The notes below the pieces were generated by a model, which was given only the letters and a program-made list of their open reading frames with translations, was not told the origin of the DNA and searched no databases. The position numbers and the translations under genes were made by a program. A stretch of DNA of 64,000 nt from Paenarthrobacter ureafaciens (GTDB lineage Bacteria > Actinomycetota > Actinomycetes > Actinomycetales > Micrococcaceae), in the NCBI RefSeq assembly GCF_004028095.1, contig NZ_SBHM01000007.1, forward strand, positions 1 through 64,000, written 5' to 3'. Below are positions 46,462-58,112 of the stretch, piece by piece (position 1 is the first letter of the stretch; each line of letters begins with the position of its first letter).

Positions 46462-47499
46462 TTACTTTTGGGCCCAGCGGTTGATGTCCGATTCGACGGC
46501 GAACTCGTCGATTGCGGTGAGCTCGTCGTCGGTGAACCCCAGGTTGTTGATGGCGCTCAGGGTGTCCTCGAGTTGCGCCACGCTTGACGCACCGACAAGT
46601 GCGGAGGTCACCGGTGAACCCTTCGGCTGGTCGCGGAGAATCCAGGCGATGGCCATCTGGGCAAGCGTCTGACCGCGGCCTTCGGCGATGGCGTTGAGGC
46701 CCCGCACCCTGTCCAGCCGTTCCTCGGTCAGCGACGACTCGGAAAGGAAGCGCTCCTTCGCCGCCCGGGAATCTGCAGGCACTCCGTTGAGGTAGCGGTT
46801 GGTCAGCATGCCTTGCGCCAAGGGTGAGAAGGCGATGGAACCGGCGCCCACCTGGTCCAGTGCTTCGTAGAGGTTCGGCGAGCCGTCCTCGGTCCAGCGG
46901 TTCAGCATGGAATAGCTGGGCTGGTGAATCAGCAAGGGTGTGCCAAGTTCCTTCAGGATGCGGGCCGCCTCAAGGGTCTGCTCCGGCGTGTAGGAGGAGA
47001 TGCCTGCGTACAGCGCCTTGCCGGAGCGAACGGCGTAATCCAGGGCGCCCATGGTTTCTTCAAGGGGCGTCTCCGGGTCCGGGCGGTGGCTGTAGAAGAT
47101 GTCCACGTATTCCAAGCCCATGCGCTGCAGGGATTGGTCCAGGCTGGAGATCAGGTACTTCCGGGATCCCCATTCACCATAGGGCCCGGGCCACATGTAG
47201 TAACCGGCCTTGGTGGAGATGACCAGTTCGTCCCGGTACGGTTTGAAGTCCTCTTTGAGGTGCCGACCGAAGTTGGTCTCCGCAGAACCGTCCGGCGGTC
47301 CGTAGTTGTTGGCGAGGTCGAAGTGGTTAACGCCCAGGTCGAAGGCGCGGCGCAGGATGGCGCGCTGCTCGTCAAAACGTTTGTCATCACCGAAGTTGTG
47401 CCACAAGCCCAGCGAGATGGCCGGAAGCTTCAATCCACTCCGTCCAACGCGGCGGTAGGGCATGGTTTCGTAACGGTTCTCCGCAGCCGAATAAGTCAT
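46462..47499 (-). CDS. Aldo/keto reductase (YghZ-like)
   Basis: A 345-residue NADPH-dependent aldo/keto reductase of the YghZ (L-glyceraldehyde 3-phosphate reductase) branch. Start region MTYSAAENRYETMPYRRVGRSGLKLPAISLGLWHNFGD is typical; catalytic residues are the Asp and Tyr in FDLANNYGPPDGSAE, Lys in STKAG, and His in YSHRPD. ATG 47499 has AGGA at good spacing, so it is chosen over ATG 47508. Possible roles are methylglyoxal or aldehyde detoxification. Confidence 0.9.
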   Translation of the reverse strand: MTYSAAENRYETMPYRRVGRSGLKLPAISLGLWHNFGDDKRFDEQRAILRRAFDLGVNHFDLANNYGPPDGSAETNFGRHLKEDFKPYRDELVISTKAGYYMWPGPYGEWGSRKYLISSLDQSLQRMGLEYVDIFYSHRPDPETPLEETMGALDYAVRSGKALYAGISSYTPEQTLEAARILKELGTPLLIHQPSYSMLNRWTEDGSPNLYEALDQVGAGSIAFSPLAQGMLTNRYLNGVPADSRAAKERFLSESSLTEERLDRVRGLNAIAEGRGQTLAQMAIAWILRDQPKGSPVTSALVGASSVAQLEDTLSAINNLGFTDDELTAIDEFAVESDINRWAQK

Positions 47500-47581
47500 A
47501 CGTACCATCCTGCCACCGGAGGCCGGACAGTGACGGCGCCGTCCGGAATGTGGGCGCCGTCACCTGCCTGGGCCACTCGGC

Positions 47582-49363
47582 TTAGTTGACGCGTACGACG
47601 GCGGCGCTCTCACCCGGGAGGGTCAACGAACCGTCGGCGATCACCGCTTCGGGTTCGGTTGCCAAGAGCAGGGTACCTTCGAGCGCAGTCTCCAGAGCTT
47701 CGCTGCCGAAGTTGCAGACGACGCGGAGCTTGCCGCGGGAGAACTGCAGCCAGTGCTCGTCGTCGTCGTATTCCACGGTGGTCTCGGCAAAACCTCCGTC
47801 GGTCAGTTCCGGAGTTTCACGGCGCAGCCGTGCCAAATCCCGGTAGAGCTGCAGGAGCCGCGCATGGTTGCCCTGGCCGGCTTCCTCCCATTTCAGTTTG
47901 GAACGCTGGAAGGTTTCCGGGTCCTGGGGATCGGGTACCACGTCCGGGTCCCAACCCATCCGTTCGAATTCCTTGATCCTTCCTTCGGCCGTCGCCTTGC
48001 CGAGATCCGGTTCGGGGTGGGAGGTGAAGAACTGCCATGGCGTGGATGCGGCAAACTCTTCGCCCATGAAAAGCATCGGGGTGAAGGGTGAGGTCATGGT
48101 GACCACCGCTCCGATCGCCAGCTTCCCGTCGGAGAGGGACGATGTGAGGCGGTCCCCCGTGGCGCGGTTCCCGATTTGGTCGTGGTTCTGCAAGCAGACC
48201 ACCAGGGCTGAAGGGTGGGCCAGGTCCTGCCGGATGGGCCGCCCATGGTGGCGTTCCCGGAAGCTGGAGTAGCTGCCGTCGTGCAGGAATCCGTGTTCCA
48301 GTACCTTCGCAAGGACGGCGAGGGAATCGAAGTCCGAATAGTAGCCGATGGTTTCCCCGCTGAGGTTGACGTGGAGGGCGTGGTGGAAGTCGTCGCTCCA
48401 CTGGCCTTCCAAGCCGTACCCGTTGACGCTGCGCGGATAGATGAGGCGCGGATTGTTGAGGTCCGATTCAGCGATCATGGTCCGGGGAATCCCTGTTTCG
48501 GATTCGACCTTGTCACCCAGCGCCCCGAACTCTTCAAGGATGTGCACGGCCCGTTCATCCTTCAGGGCGTGAACGGCGTCCAGCCTCAGTCCATCCACGT
48601 GATAGTCACGCAGCCACATGGCGGCGTTCTCCAGGATGTACCGGCGGACATCGTCCGAGCCGGGACCGTCGAGGTTGACTGAGTCACCCCAGGTGTTCCC
48701 CTCACCGGACTTCAGGTACGGCCCGAACTTGGGCAGGTAGTTGCCGCTGGGGCCGAGGTGGTTGTAGACCACGTCCTGGATGACTCCGAGCCCGGCCTGA
48801 TGGGCTGCGTCTACGAACTGCTGGTAAGCGGCAGGTCCACCGTATGCCTCGTGGACGGCGTACCAGAGGACGCCGTCGTAGCCCCAGTTATGGACACCGT
48901 TGAACGCGTTGACGGGCAACAGCTCGATGAAGTCGACACCCAGGTCCACCAGGTAGTCCAACTTTCCGGCAGCAGCTTCCAGCGTCCCTTCGGGCGTGAA
49001 TGTCCCAAGGTGCAGTTCGTAGATCACAGCCCCCTGGAGTTTCCGCCCTTTCCAGTCCTGGTCCTTCCACTGGTGGCCGGAGGCATCAAAGGTCGCCGAC
49101 AGCCCATGGACGCCGTCCGGCTGCCTCCTGGAGCGCGGGTCCGGAAAAGGGCCCTCGCCGTCCACCAGGTAACCGTAGGCGGTGTTGTCAGCCGTGGGGA
49201 CGCCCGCGGGGGCACGCCACCAACCGCGCGCACCGCCGTCGTGGTTTTGCTCCATGGCGTACTCGCGGCCGTCCGCGAGCAGCTTCACCGAATCTGCGTT
49301 CGGCGCCCAAACATCAAAAAGGTCTTTCCCGGCTGCGTGTTCCAGCATCATGCCCCCTGTCAT
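47582..49363 (-). CDS. treZ: Malto-oligosyltrehalose trehalohydrolase
   Basis: Releases trehalose from the maltooligosyl-trehalose made by TreY. The 593-residue GH13 protein has an N-terminal CBM48-like domain ([14 protein letters not shown]), then [13 protein letters not shown], the catalytic Asp in [10 protein letters not shown] near residue 240, the acid Glu in IAESDLNNP, and HDQIG near 395. Start is uncertain: ATG 49363, or ATG 49351/49348 immediately after AGGGGG, or GTG 49402. It ends the treX-treY-treZ run. Confidence 0.93.
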   Translation of the reverse strand: MTGGMMLEHAAGKDLFDVWAPNADSVKLLADGREYAMEQNHDGGARGWWRAPAGVPTADNTAYGYLVDGEGPFPDPRSRRQPDGVHGLSATFDASGHQWKDQDWKGRKLQGAVIYELHLGTFTPEGTLEAAAGKLDYLVDLGVDFIELLPVNAFNGVHNWGYDGVLWYAVHEAYGGPAAYQQFVDAAHQAGLGVIQDVVYNHLGPSGNYLPKFGPYLKSGEGNTWGDSVNLDGPGSDDVRRYILENAAMWLRDYHVDGLRLDAVHALKDERAVHILEEFGALGDKVESETGIPRTMIAESDLNNPRLIYPRSVNGYGLEGQWSDDFHHALHVNLSGETIGYYSDFDSLAVLAKVLEHGFLHDGSYSSFRERHHGRPIRQDLAHPSALVVCLQNHDQIGNRATGDRLTSSLSDGKLAIGAVVTMTSPFTPMLFMGEEFAASTPWQFFTSHPEPDLGKATAEGRIKEFERMGWDPDVVPDPQDPETFQRSKLKWEEAGQGNHARLLQLYRDLARLRRETPELTDGGFAETTVEYDDDEHWLQFSRGKLRVVCNFGSEALETALEGTLLLATEPEAVIADGSLTLPGESAAVVRVN

Positions 49364-49444
49364 TCGTTCAAACACTTGGTTCAGTTCAAACACGCTGTCC
49401 ACGCGTGAGCAGCGCCCAGGCGTGGACAGCGGAGCGTTGCAGAC

Positions 49445-51757
49445 TCAGTCGACCGGTACCAGCAGCGCCACGGGGTACTGGTCCAGCAGTGTGCCCAACT
49501 CAACGGAGCCTGCCTGGTAGGTAGAGCCGGTGAGCTCGTCCTTGTAGCTGCCAGGCAGGTCGATGGACGTGCCCCGCCAACCACCGTCGCGGGCCAGGCG
49601 CTTGGGCAAGCGCGTGGCAACCGTGAGGGCGCCGGGCTTCGCGTCTCCACGGTCGAACGCCACTGCGTGGGCAGCAGCCGAACCTTGGACAGGCACCGGA
49701 CGGTAACCGCCGAACAGTTCCGGACGGTCCCGGCGCAGCCTCAGCGCCCGGGAGACCACCAACAGCTTTGCGGCTTCCTCCGTGTACTCAGGTTGGGAGC
49801 CTGAGTCGAGCTCGGCGAGCGCACTGATCCGGGCGTCGAAGTCCACCGGGCGCCGGTTGTCCGGGTCGGTGAGTGATCCGTCCCGGAATTCCGTGCCCTG
49901 GTAAACGTCCGGCACACCCGGCATCGTCAGCTGGACAATCTTGGCCGACAACGAGTTCGAAGTACCGTACGGTTCCAGCTCGGCGACGAAGTTCTCCAGC
50001 GCAGCTTCCACCTCAGGGACGTCAAAGACGGCGTCGACGGCGGCAGCCAAGTGCCGCTCAAACTCCTGGTCCGGATCGGTCCAGTTAGTGGAATTGCCGG
50101 CCTCCCGGGCGGCTTTCAGCGCGTAGGACTGCAGCCTTCCGCGGTCCGCGGTCCATGCTCCGGCGATGGCCTGCCAGATGAGCGCGGCGAGGGGGCCGTC
50201 CGGAATGGGAGCCAGTTCCTGCACGGTGCCCAGGAACAGCTCCCACTCCGGGACCGATTCCGCGATAACCGTGATTCGGGCCCTTGCATCCTCGCTGCGC
50301 TTGGTGTCGTGGGTGCTGAGGGTGGTCATGGACAAAGGAAGCTCGGCTTGGCGGCGCGCCATGCGTTCGTGGAACTCCTCCGGAGCAATGGCGAACTCCG
50401 TCGGGTCCGCTCCGACCTCCGTCAGGGTGCCCAGACGGGTGTAGCGGAAGAACGCAGTGTCCTCCACTCCCTTGGCCATCACCATGCCGGATGTCTGCTG
50501 GAAGCGGCGCGCCAGTTCTCCCGAGGTATCCAGCAGAAGGGGCTGGAGTCCCTCAAGGACCGACCTCAACTCGGGGCGGTGGGAGGCCGCGTTGGCGATG
50601 GCTTCCTCAAGGACCTCCCGCCCGTACGGAAGGTAGGAGCGGTAGATGGGGAACCAGCAAATGATCTCAGCCAGGGCGTCAGCGACGTCCAAGCGGGGCA
50701 AGGCGCTGGATTCGGGAACCAACCGGGACAAGCGAAGGATCTCCGAACGCAGGATGCCGTCCGCGATCCGCCTCTTGGTGCCGTGGATCATCACGTGGTA
50801 ATCCGCGGGTTCGGCTTCATCGCGCAGGCGGGCATCCAGGGAGTTCAAGTACTCCTCCGCAGCCGGATCCACGAACAGGCGGTCCACGTCCGCCAAGGCG
50901 TCGTAGCCCGTAGTTCCCTCGCATTGGAACGTCTCCGGGAGCTTCTCCCCTGGTTCCAGGATCTTCTCGATCAGCAAGTAGGCCCCACCGGTAGCTTCGC
51001 GAAGCCGGACCAGGTAGCCCTCGGGATCCGCCAAGCCGTCGGGGTGGTCGATCCGCAGACCGTCCACCAGGCCCTCGCGGAACCACCGCACAATTTCCTC
51101 ATGGGACTCGTCAAAGACCCAGGGGACCTCCACTCGAACGCCGGCCAGGGAGTTGACGGCGAAGAAGCGACGGTAGTTCAGTTCGGCATCCGCACGACGC
51201 CAGCCCACCAGTTCATAGTGCTGGCGGGAATGGACTTCCTGCGGGGTATCGCCGTCGTTGAAGCTGCCCTCGGCGAGCGGGAAGCGGTGATCGTAATAAT
51301 GGAGTTCACCGTCGGCCAGTTTGAGCTGGTCAACATCGTCATCGCTGCCCAGCACCGGGATACGGATCTTGCCGCCGCCGAAGTCCCAGTCGACGTCGAA
51401 AGCCTCGGCGTACTTGGACTTACGGCCTTCCTTGAGCAGGTCCCACCACCAGGGGTTCTGTCCCGGTGTTGCTACACCCATGTGGTTGGGCACGATGTCC
51501 GCCAGGACACCGAGCCCCTGCTCACGGGCGGCCTTGGACAAGGCAGCCAAACCCTCCGGTCCCCCACGTGAGGGATCCACGGTGGAGGGATCGGTCACGT
51601 CATAACCGTGGTCCGAGCCCTCCTCCGCCGTGAGGATCGGCGAGACGTACACCCAGTCGATACCAAGGTTGTGCAGGTAGCCGGTCAGCTTGGCCGCGTC
51701 CTGAAGCGTGAAGCTTGGGCGGATCTGGAGCCTGTACGTGGAGACCGGCGTCCTCAT
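49445..51757 (-). CDS. treY: Malto-oligosyltrehalose synthase
   Basis: Isomerises the reducing end of maltodextrin to a trehalose linkage. The 770-residue GH13 protein begins [16 protein letters not shown] and has [27 protein letters not shown] near 88, catalytic Asp in [10 protein letters not shown] near 240, and [10 protein letters not shown] near 288, all TreY signatures. Its ATG overlaps the treX stop (ATGA), showing coupling with treX. Confidence 0.96.
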   Translation of the reverse strand: MRTPVSTYRLQIRPSFTLQDAAKLTGYLHNLGIDWVYVSPILTAEEGSDHGYDVTDPSTVDPSRGGPEGLAALSKAAREQGLGVLADIVPNHMGVATPGQNPWWWDLLKEGRKSKYAEAFDVDWDFGGGKIRIPVLGSDDDVDQLKLADGELHYYDHRFPLAEGSFNDGDTPQEVHSRQHYELVGWRRADAELNYRRFFAVNSLAGVRVEVPWVFDESHEEIVRWFREGLVDGLRIDHPDGLADPEGYLVRLREATGGAYLLIEKILEPGEKLPETFQCEGTTGYDALADVDRLFVDPAAEEYLNSLDARLRDEAEPADYHVMIHGTKRRIADGILRSEILRLSRLVPESSALPRLDVADALAEIICWFPIYRSYLPYGREVLEEAIANAASHRPELRSVLEGLQPLLLDTSGELARRFQQTSGMVMAKGVEDTAFFRYTRLGTLTEVGADPTEFAIAPEEFHERMARRQAELPLSMTTLSTHDTKRSEDARARITVIAESVPEWELFLGTVQELAPIPDGPLAALIWQAIAGAWTADRGRLQSYALKAAREAGNSTNWTDPDQEFERHLAAAVDAVFDVPEVEAALENFVAELEPYGTSNSLSAKIVQLTMPGVPDVYQGTEFRDGSLTDPDNRRPVDFDARISALAELDSGSQPEYTEEAAKLLVVSRALRLRRDRPELFGGYRPVPVQGSAAAHAVAFDRGDAKPGALTVATRLPKRLARDGGWRGTSIDLPGSYKDELTGSTYQAGSVELGTLLDQYPVALLVPVD

Positions 51758-54075
51758 GCTTTGTCCCCTTCTGCGTCCTCTTCCGCCTCCGGAGCTTCGG
51801 TAGCTTCGGTAGCTTCGGCGTCGGTAGCCTCGCTGCCGGCGTCGTCATCCTTGTAATCCAGAGCCAAGGACGACACCGCCGGCGCCGTGATCGAAGCGGT
51901 CTCAGGCGTGCTGGTCTGGGTCAGTGCCGCCAGCGAAGCAGCCACGGAGTGGTCCGGCTCGACCTCGGGCGCGGTGTGGGCGCGGAGGACCACGAGCGAC
52001 TTTCCGGCGACCATGAGGATCTGCTCCGGCTTGACGACGTCGGCCACGGCGCCTTCAGCGCCGGTGTCGATCATGACGTCCCAGGCGGGGGCGTATTCTT
52101 CGGACGGGATCCTGAAGCCCACCTCATCCACGTCCGCGTTGAAGTACAGCAGGAAGTTGACGTCGGTGATCCGTCGGCCCTGGTTGTCCTGGCCGCGGAT
52201 GCCGTCGCCGTTCAGGAAGACTCCCACGGACCGGCCCAAGGCGGCGTCCCAGTCTTCGGGAGCCATGGTGCCGCCGTCCTTATCCAGCCACACGATGTCC
52301 GGAAGGCGTTCGCCCTCGCCACGGATCGCCGGGCGTCCGTCAAAGAAGCGGCTCCGCCGGAGGCTCGGGTGCTTGGCGCGGAGGGCGCTGACTGCAGCGG
52401 TGAACTCGATCAGCGGTTGGTCGACGTTTTCCCAGTCGATCCACGTGAGCTCGGAGTCCTGGCAGTAACCGTTGTTGTTGCCCTGCTGGGTGCGGCCAAG
52501 TTCGTCGCCGTGCAGGAGCATGGGGACACCCTGGGACAGGAACAGGGAAGCAATGAAGTTCCGTTGCTGGCGGGCACGCAAGCCGAGCACCGTGGGATCA
52601 TCCGTGGGTCCTTCGACGCCACAGTTCCAGGAGCGGTTGTGGGATTCGCCGTCGTTGTTGTCCTCACCATTGGCGTCATTGTGCTTCTCGTTGTAGGAAA
52701 CGAGGTCCATCAAGGTGAAGCCGTCATGGGCGGTGACAAAGTTGATGGAGGCATAGGGCCGGCGGCCGGAGTGCTCGTACAGGTCGGCCGAGCCTGTGAG
52801 GCGCGAGGCAAATTCACCCAGGGTGGACGGCTCGCCCCGCCAGAAGTCGCGGACGGTGTCCCGGTACTTGCCGTTCCATTCCGTCCACTGTGGCGGGAAG
52901 TTGCCCACCTGGTAGCCACCCGGGCCAACGTCCCACGGCTCCGCGATGAGCTTGACCTGGGACACTACCGGGTCCTGCTGAATGAGTTCGAAGAACGTGG
53001 AGAGCTTGTCCACGTCATAGAACTCGCGGGCAAGCGTGGAGGCGAGGTCAAAACGGAAACCGTCGACGTGCATCTCCGTGACCCAGTAGCGCAGGGAGTC
53101 CATGAGCAGCTGGAGCGAGTGCGGGTGCCGGACATTCAGGGAGTTCCCTGTACCGGTGTAGTCCATGTAGTACTTCTGGTCGTCCTCCACCAGGCGGTAG
53201 TAGGCCGAGTTGTCGATGCCCTTGAAGGACAGCGTGGGCCCCAGGTGGTTGCCTTCGGCCGTGTGGTTGTACACGACGTCGAGGATGACCTCAATGCCTG
53301 CGGTGTGCAGGGCACGGACCATCGCTTTGAAGTCCTGGACCTGCTGGCCGGTATCGCCCTTGGAGCTGTAGCTGTTGTGCGGGGCGAAGAAGCCAATGGT
53401 GTTGTAGCCCCAGTAGTTGTTCAGGCCCTTGTCCTGCAGGATGCCGTCATTCACGAACTGGTGCACCGGCATCAGCTCGATGGCTGTGATCCCGAGCTTC
53501 TGCAGGTGGGAAATGACTGCCGGATGGGCGACGCCGGCATAGGTACCGCGCTGCTCTTCGGGTACCTCGGGATGCAGCTGGGTGAGGCCCTTGACGTGGG
53601 CTTCGTAGATGACCGACTTGTGGTACGGGATGCGCGGAAGCTTGTCTCCGTCCCAGTCGAAGAACGGGTTAATGACCACGCCCAGCATCATGTGGGGAGC
53701 GGAATCGTCGTCATTGCGGGAATCAGGGTCTCCAAGGTTGTAGGAGAACAACGCCGGGTCCCAGTCAATCTGCCGGTGGACTGCCTTGGCATACGGGTCC
53801 AGCAGGAGCTTGTTCGGGTTGAACCGCAATCCTGCATCGGGATCATAAGGACCGTGCACCCGGTAGCCGTACTTCTGCCCTGGCTGTGCCTGCGGAAGGT
53901 AGCAGTGCCACACATAGCCGTCCACTTCCGTGACTTCGACGCGCTCTTCCACGCCGTCGTCATCGAAGAGGCATAGTTCCACCCGCTCAGCCCTTTCGCT
54001 GAACAAAGCAAAGTTGGTGCCCGTGCCGTCAAACGTGGCGCCGAGCGGATAAGCCGATCCAGGCCAGACTTCCAT
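51754..54075 (-). CDS. treX: Glycogen debranching enzyme (TreX/GlgX type)
   Basis: Cleaves alpha-1,6 branches of glycogen to give the linear chains used by TreY. The 773-residue protein has an N-terminal CBM48 domain ([17 protein letters not shown]), then [11 protein letters not shown] near 155, [11 protein letters not shown] near 265, nucleophile Asp in GFRFDLAS, acid Glu in LIAEPWD and TAHDGFTL. The last 35 or so residues are an acidic, Ala/Thr/Glu repeat tail ([17 protein letters not shown]) outside the catalytic fold. It heads the treXYZ cluster. Confidence 0.95.
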   Translation of the reverse strand: MEVWPGSAYPLGATFDGTGTNFALFSERAERVELCLFDDDGVEERVEVTEVDGYVWHCYLPQAQPGQKYGYRVHGPYDPDAGLRFNPNKLLLDPYAKAVHRQIDWDPALFSYNLGDPDSRNDDDSAPHMMLGVVINPFFDWDGDKLPRIPYHKSVIYEAHVKGLTQLHPEVPEEQRGTYAGVAHPAVISHLQKLGITAIELMPVHQFVNDGILQDKGLNNYWGYNTIGFFAPHNSYSSKGDTGQQVQDFKAMVRALHTAGIEVILDVVYNHTAEGNHLGPTLSFKGIDNSAYYRLVEDDQKYYMDYTGTGNSLNVRHPHSLQLLMDSLRYWVTEMHVDGFRFDLASTLAREFYDVDKLSTFFELIQQDPVVSQVKLIAEPWDVGPGGYQVGNFPPQWTEWNGKYRDTVRDFWRGEPSTLGEFASRLTGSADLYEHSGRRPYASINFVTAHDGFTLMDLVSYNEKHNDANGEDNNDGESHNRSWNCGVEGPTDDPTVLGLRARQQRNFIASLFLSQGVPMLLHGDELGRTQQGNNNGYCQDSELTWIDWENVDQPLIEFTAAVSALRAKHPSLRRSRFFDGRPAIRGEGERLPDIVWLDKDGGTMAPEDWDAALGRSVGVFLNGDGIRGQDNQGRRITDVNFLLYFNADVDEVGFRIPSEEYAPAWDVMIDTGAEGAVADVVKPEQILMVAGKSLVVLRAHTAPEVEPDHSVAASLAALTQTSTPETASITAPAVSSLALDYKDDDAGSEATDAEATEATEAPEAEEDAEGDKA

Positions 54076-54144
54076 GCGTTCTCCTCTTGGATGATGCGAA
54101 CAACTGCTGCAAGCCTACTCATGACCTACGACAAGACAGTAACC

Positions 54145-55716
54145 TTACCGTTTTCTCGAGTCGCATTCCGCGCTGAGCGAACCCAGAACGTGGGGTACAG
54201 CCCCCATGATCGCCGAGGCAGTAAGGGGCCCCCCGTCAAAAACCCGCGACGCTGCGGTGCCGGCACGGCCATGAACGGTAGCCGCAACTGCCGCCACAGC
54301 AGCCCAGCGGTCCTCCACTGCCAGCCCCAAGGCTGCGTAAGCGCCATCGTCGTCCGTCAGTGCCTCAGCGGACTGGGCCATCAACGATCCCAGCACCCCC
54401 GCCAGGACGTCCCCGCTTCCCGCGGTGGCCATCCAAGGCGTCCCCTCGGACTGGCTGAAAACAACGCCCGACGGCGACGCCACCAGTGTGGAGGCACCCT
54501 TCAGGAGCACTGTGGCCCCGGTTTGTTGGGCAGCCAGGCGGACAAAATGGAGCGGCCTGGACTCGACGTCCTCACGGGTCACAGCCACCTCCCCGGCCGC
54601 ATGCAAGGAGCCAAGCAGGGTAGCGAGCTCACCGGCATGCGGGGTAAGAATCCAGTTCGCAGGACAACGCTCCGGGAGGAGGCTCAGGGCGCCGGCGTCG
54701 ACCACCACCGGCAGCCCGGCGTCCAAGGCGGACCGAAACGCCTTGCGGGCGCGGTCCTGTTGCTCATTCCCGTCCACGCCGGGTCCGATCAGCCACGCTT
54801 GCACGCGGCCGGGTTCATCGCTTTCCCACAGCGATTCCGGGGTACGGGCCAGGACTTGGCGGGCAGCAGCCTCCGGCCCTTGGTAACGGACCATGCCCAC
54901 ACCGGAGACGGCGGCCGCATGCACGCACAATTCGGCCGCCCCCACGTATCGCTCCGAACCGGCCACCACACCCAGCAGTCCCCTGGAGTACTTCTGGGAG
55001 CGGCGGGTAGGCCGGGGCAGCAAGAGCGCTGCGTCCTTGGCGGTCAGCCGGCGCAGTTCCGGTGCGGCCAACAGGTGCTCGATGCCGATGTCCACCAGCA
55101 CCACGCGGCCCGCACAGCCTTCGCCGGGGTCGGCCAGCAGTCCGGCCTTGATACCACCGAATGTGACCGTGACATCGGCCTCCAGGACCGGCCAGTGCAC
55201 TTCGCCCGAGTTGGCGTCAACGCCGCTGGGAACATCACAGGCCACCACGCACGCGGGACCGAGCTCCTGCAGGCAGGCAACCAACTCCGCAGCGGCACCG
55301 CGCAGCCCACCCCGGGCACCTGTCCCGAGCAGGGCATCGATGACGACGTCGCTTCCGGCAGCCACGACGGCCAGCTCTTCGGGGTCGCCGGATTCCAGGT
55401 GGAGCACCCGGCCACCCGCAGCTTCAAACGCAGCCAGCCCTTCCGGATGGGCCGCGTCCGCGGCGAGTACCGCCGTCGTTCGCATTCCCCGGCGCGCCAG
55501 CATGGAGGCAGCGAACAGGCCGTCGCCACCGTTGTTTCCCTTGCCGGCCAGCACGGTAACGCTGGCACCGGTGAGCTTGCGCCTTTTCCGGACTTCGCGG
55601 ACAACTTCCTGCGCCAGGCCATAGGCTGCCCGCTGCATGAGAACAGCGCCCTCACCGGAGTCCAGGAGCGGTTGTTCCGCGTTCCTGATCTGTTGTCCGG
55701 TGAAGGCGCTGATCAT
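54145..55716 (-). CDS. nnr: Bifunctional NAD(P)H-hydrate epimerase / ADP-dependent dehydratase
   Basis: Repairs hydrated NAD(P)H. The 523-residue fusion has the YjeF_N epimerase domain first (residues 1-220, with LAGKGNNGGDGLFAASML near 58) and the carbohydrate-kinase-like dehydratase second (from about 240, with WILTPHAGELATLLG and the phosphate-binding MATAGSGDVLAGVLG). The two-domain order is standard in bacteria. It is followed upstream by acpS in the same direction, 18 bases apart. Confidence 0.93.
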   Translation of the reverse strand: MISAFTGQQIRNAEQPLLDSGEGAVLMQRAAYGLAQEVVREVRKRRKLTGASVTVLAGKGNNGGDGLFAASMLARRGMRTTAVLAADAAHPEGLAAFEAAGGRVLHLESGDPEELAVVAAGSDVVIDALLGTGARGGLRGAAAELVACLQELGPACVVACDVPSGVDANSGEVHWPVLEADVTVTFGGIKAGLLADPGEGCAGRVVLVDIGIEHLLAAPELRRLTAKDAALLLPRPTRRSQKYSRGLLGVVAGSERYVGAAELCVHAAAVSGVGMVRYQGPEAAARQVLARTPESLWESDEPGRVQAWLIGPGVDGNEQQDRARKAFRSALDAGLPVVVDAGALSLLPERCPANWILTPHAGELATLLGSLHAAGEVAVTREDVESRPLHFVRLAAQQTGATVLLKGASTLVASPSGVVFSQSEGTPWMATAGSGDVLAGVLGSLMAQSAEALTDDDGAYAALGLAVEDRWAAVAAVAATVHGRAGTAASRVFDGGPLTASAIMGAVPHVLGSLSAECDSRKR

Positions 55717-55734
55717 TGTTCTGTTGTGCCTGCC

Positions 55735-56082
55735 CTAGCCCTCGGCCAGGACCGTGGCCGTGGCGATGCCGCCGTCGTGGCTCATGGACAGGTGCCAGCG
55801 CTTGACGCCCTTGGCTTCGGCAACGGCCAGAACCGTTCCCTTCACCTGCACGGTGGGGCCGTTCTCATCAAGGCCGATCCAGCAGTCCTGCCAGTTCATA
55901 CCTGCAGGAGCGCCCAGGACCTTTGCCACCGCTTCCTTCGCGGCAAACCGGGCAGCCAGGGAACGCGTGTTGAGTTCCCTCTCCGCGGGCACGAACAAAC
56001 GGTCCCTTAGTCCCGGTGTCCGCTCCAGCTGCCGTCCGAACCGCTCGATGTCTACGACGTCTACGCCAATGCCAACAATCAT
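55735..56082 (-). CDS. acpS: Holo-[acyl-carrier-protein] synthase
   Basis: Transfers 4'-phosphopantetheine from CoA to apo-ACP. The 115-residue protein has the Mg-binding Asp8 in [12 protein letters not shown] and Glu50 in [13 protein letters not shown], and ends with the [19 protein letters not shown] motif. Length is typical of group I AcpS. It is 4 bases after glmS. Confidence 0.96.
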
Positions 56083-56086
56083 GCGG

Positions 56087-57967
56087 TTATTCTACGGTCA
56101 CGCTCTTGGCGAGGTTACGCGGCTGGTCGACGTCGTAGCCCTTCGCTCCTGCAAGCTCTGCTGCGAAGATCTGCAGCGGAACCGTGGTGAGCAGCGGCAT
56201 AAGCAGCGTGGGGGTCTCCGGTACGTAGAACACGTGCTCTGCGTAGTCCTTGACCGACTCGTCGCCTTCCTCGGCAATAACCAGGGTGCGGGCACCACGT
56301 GCACGGACTTCCTGGATGTTGCTGACCACCTTGGAGTGCAGGGAATCGCGGCCACGCGGGGACGGCACCACGACGAAGACGGGCTGGCCGTCGTCGATCA
56401 GGGCGATCGGACCGTGCTTGAGTTCACCGGCGGCAAAGCCTTCGGCGTGGATGTAGGCGATTTCCTTGAGCTTCAAGGCGCCTTCCAATGCCACCGGGTA
56501 GCCGACGTGGCGGCCGAGGAACAGCACGGACTTCTCGTCCTTCATGCTGCGGGCAAGTTCGCGCAACGGGCCGGAGCCGTCCAGGATCTGCTGGATCTTG
56601 GCAGGAATCTTGCCGAGGTCCGCCAGGACATCCTTGATCTGGCCGCTGAAGATGTTGCCACGCAACTGCGCCAGGTAGAGGCCAAGGAGGTAGGCGGCGG
56701 TGATCTGAGCCAGGAACGCCTTGGTGGAAGCCACGGCGATTTCCGGGCCGGCGTGCGTGTACAGCACGGCGTCGGATTCACGCGGGATGGTTGATCCGTT
56801 GGTGTTGCAGATGGAGATCGTCTTGGCGCCCTGTTCGCGGGCGTAGCGGACGGCCATGAGGGTGTCCATGGTCTCACCGGACTGGCTGATGGAGACCACC
56901 AGGGTGTTGGCGTCCACGATCGGATCGCGGTAACGGAACTCGTGGGCGAGCTCAACCTCGGTGGGGATCCGGCACCAGTTCTCGATTGCGTACTTGGCCA
57001 CGAGGCCGGCGTATGCAGCAGTACCGCAGGCGAGGACGATGATCTTGTTGACCTGCTTGAGCAGCTCGGGATCGATACGGAGTTCATCCAGGGTCAGCTT
57101 GCCGTTCAGGTCCGAACGGCCCAGCAGGGTCTGGCCTACGGCGTCGGGCTGATCGTGGATTTCCTTCTCCATGAAGGAGTTGAAGCCGCCCTTTTCCGCG
57201 GAAGCAGGATCCCAGTCAACGTGGTATTCCTTGCCCTCGGCCGGAGCGCCGAAGAAGTCGGTGATCTCCACGGAGTCGGCGGTGATGGTGACGATCTGGT
57301 CCTGGCCTAGTTCGACTGCACGGCGGGTGTAGTCGATGAAGCCGGAGACATCCGAACCGAGGAAGTTCTCACCGTCGCCGAGGCCCACCACGAGCGGGGA
57401 GTTACGGCGGGCAGCAACGACGACGTCGGGCTGGTCGGCGTGAACGGCCAGGAGCGTGAAGGCTCCTTCGAGGCGCTGGCATGCCAGGCGCATCGCGGCG
57501 GTGAGGTCACCGCCGTCGCCATTCGCGGAACGGAAGATATCGCCCAGCAGGGCGGCAGCAACTTCGGTGTCCGTTTCGGATTCGAAGGTGACGCCCTTGG
57601 CGAGGAGTTCCTGCTTGAGTTCGGCGAAGTTTTCGATGATGCCGTTGTGGATCAACGCCAGGCGGCCACCGTCGGAGAGATGGGGGTGGGCGTTACGGTC
57701 GGTGGGTCCGCCGTGGGTGGCCCAACGGGTGTGGCCAATGCCGGTCAGGGATTCCGGGACCGGGTTTGCTTCAAGTTCGCTGACCAGGTTGCTCAGCTTT
57801 CCGGACTTTTTCCGGGACGAGATGGTCCCGTCAGCCACTACTGCGACGCCAGCGGAGTCGTAGCCGCGGTACTCAAGACGACGCAGCCCCTCCACAACGA
57901 CGTCAAGGGCGCTGTGCTCAGCTGCCTTACGAGACGAATTGCCAACATAGCCTACGATTCCACACAT
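56087..57967 (-). CDS. glmS: Glutamine--fructose-6-phosphate aminotransferase (isomerising)
   Basis: First step of amino-sugar synthesis: glutamine and fructose-6-phosphate to glucosamine-6-phosphate. The 626-residue protein begins MCGIVGYVG with catalytic Cys2, has HTRWATHGG near 80, followed by two SIS domains ([15 protein letters not shown] near 315; [12 protein letters not shown] near 365), and ends [13 protein letters not shown]. The leader shows no glmS-ribozyme-like sequence that I can see. Its product goes to GlmM, encoded 2 kb upstream. Confidence 0.97.
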
Positions 57968-58112
57968 GAGGTCAAGCCTACCGGCTCAGTCAAACAACTG
58001 ACGTGGGACATCCCCTCTCCTCGCCTGACTGGTGAGACACGGATCACGACTCCGGCCATCGCTGCCCGTCGCGCATTTCCTGATCAGCCCTGCGGAGGGC
58101 AGAATCGAGAGC

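Noticed and set aside
57968..58112. glmS ribozyme upstream of glmS
   Set aside because: The region is short and shows none of the conserved ribozyme core; glmS ribozymes are mainly found in Firmicutes.
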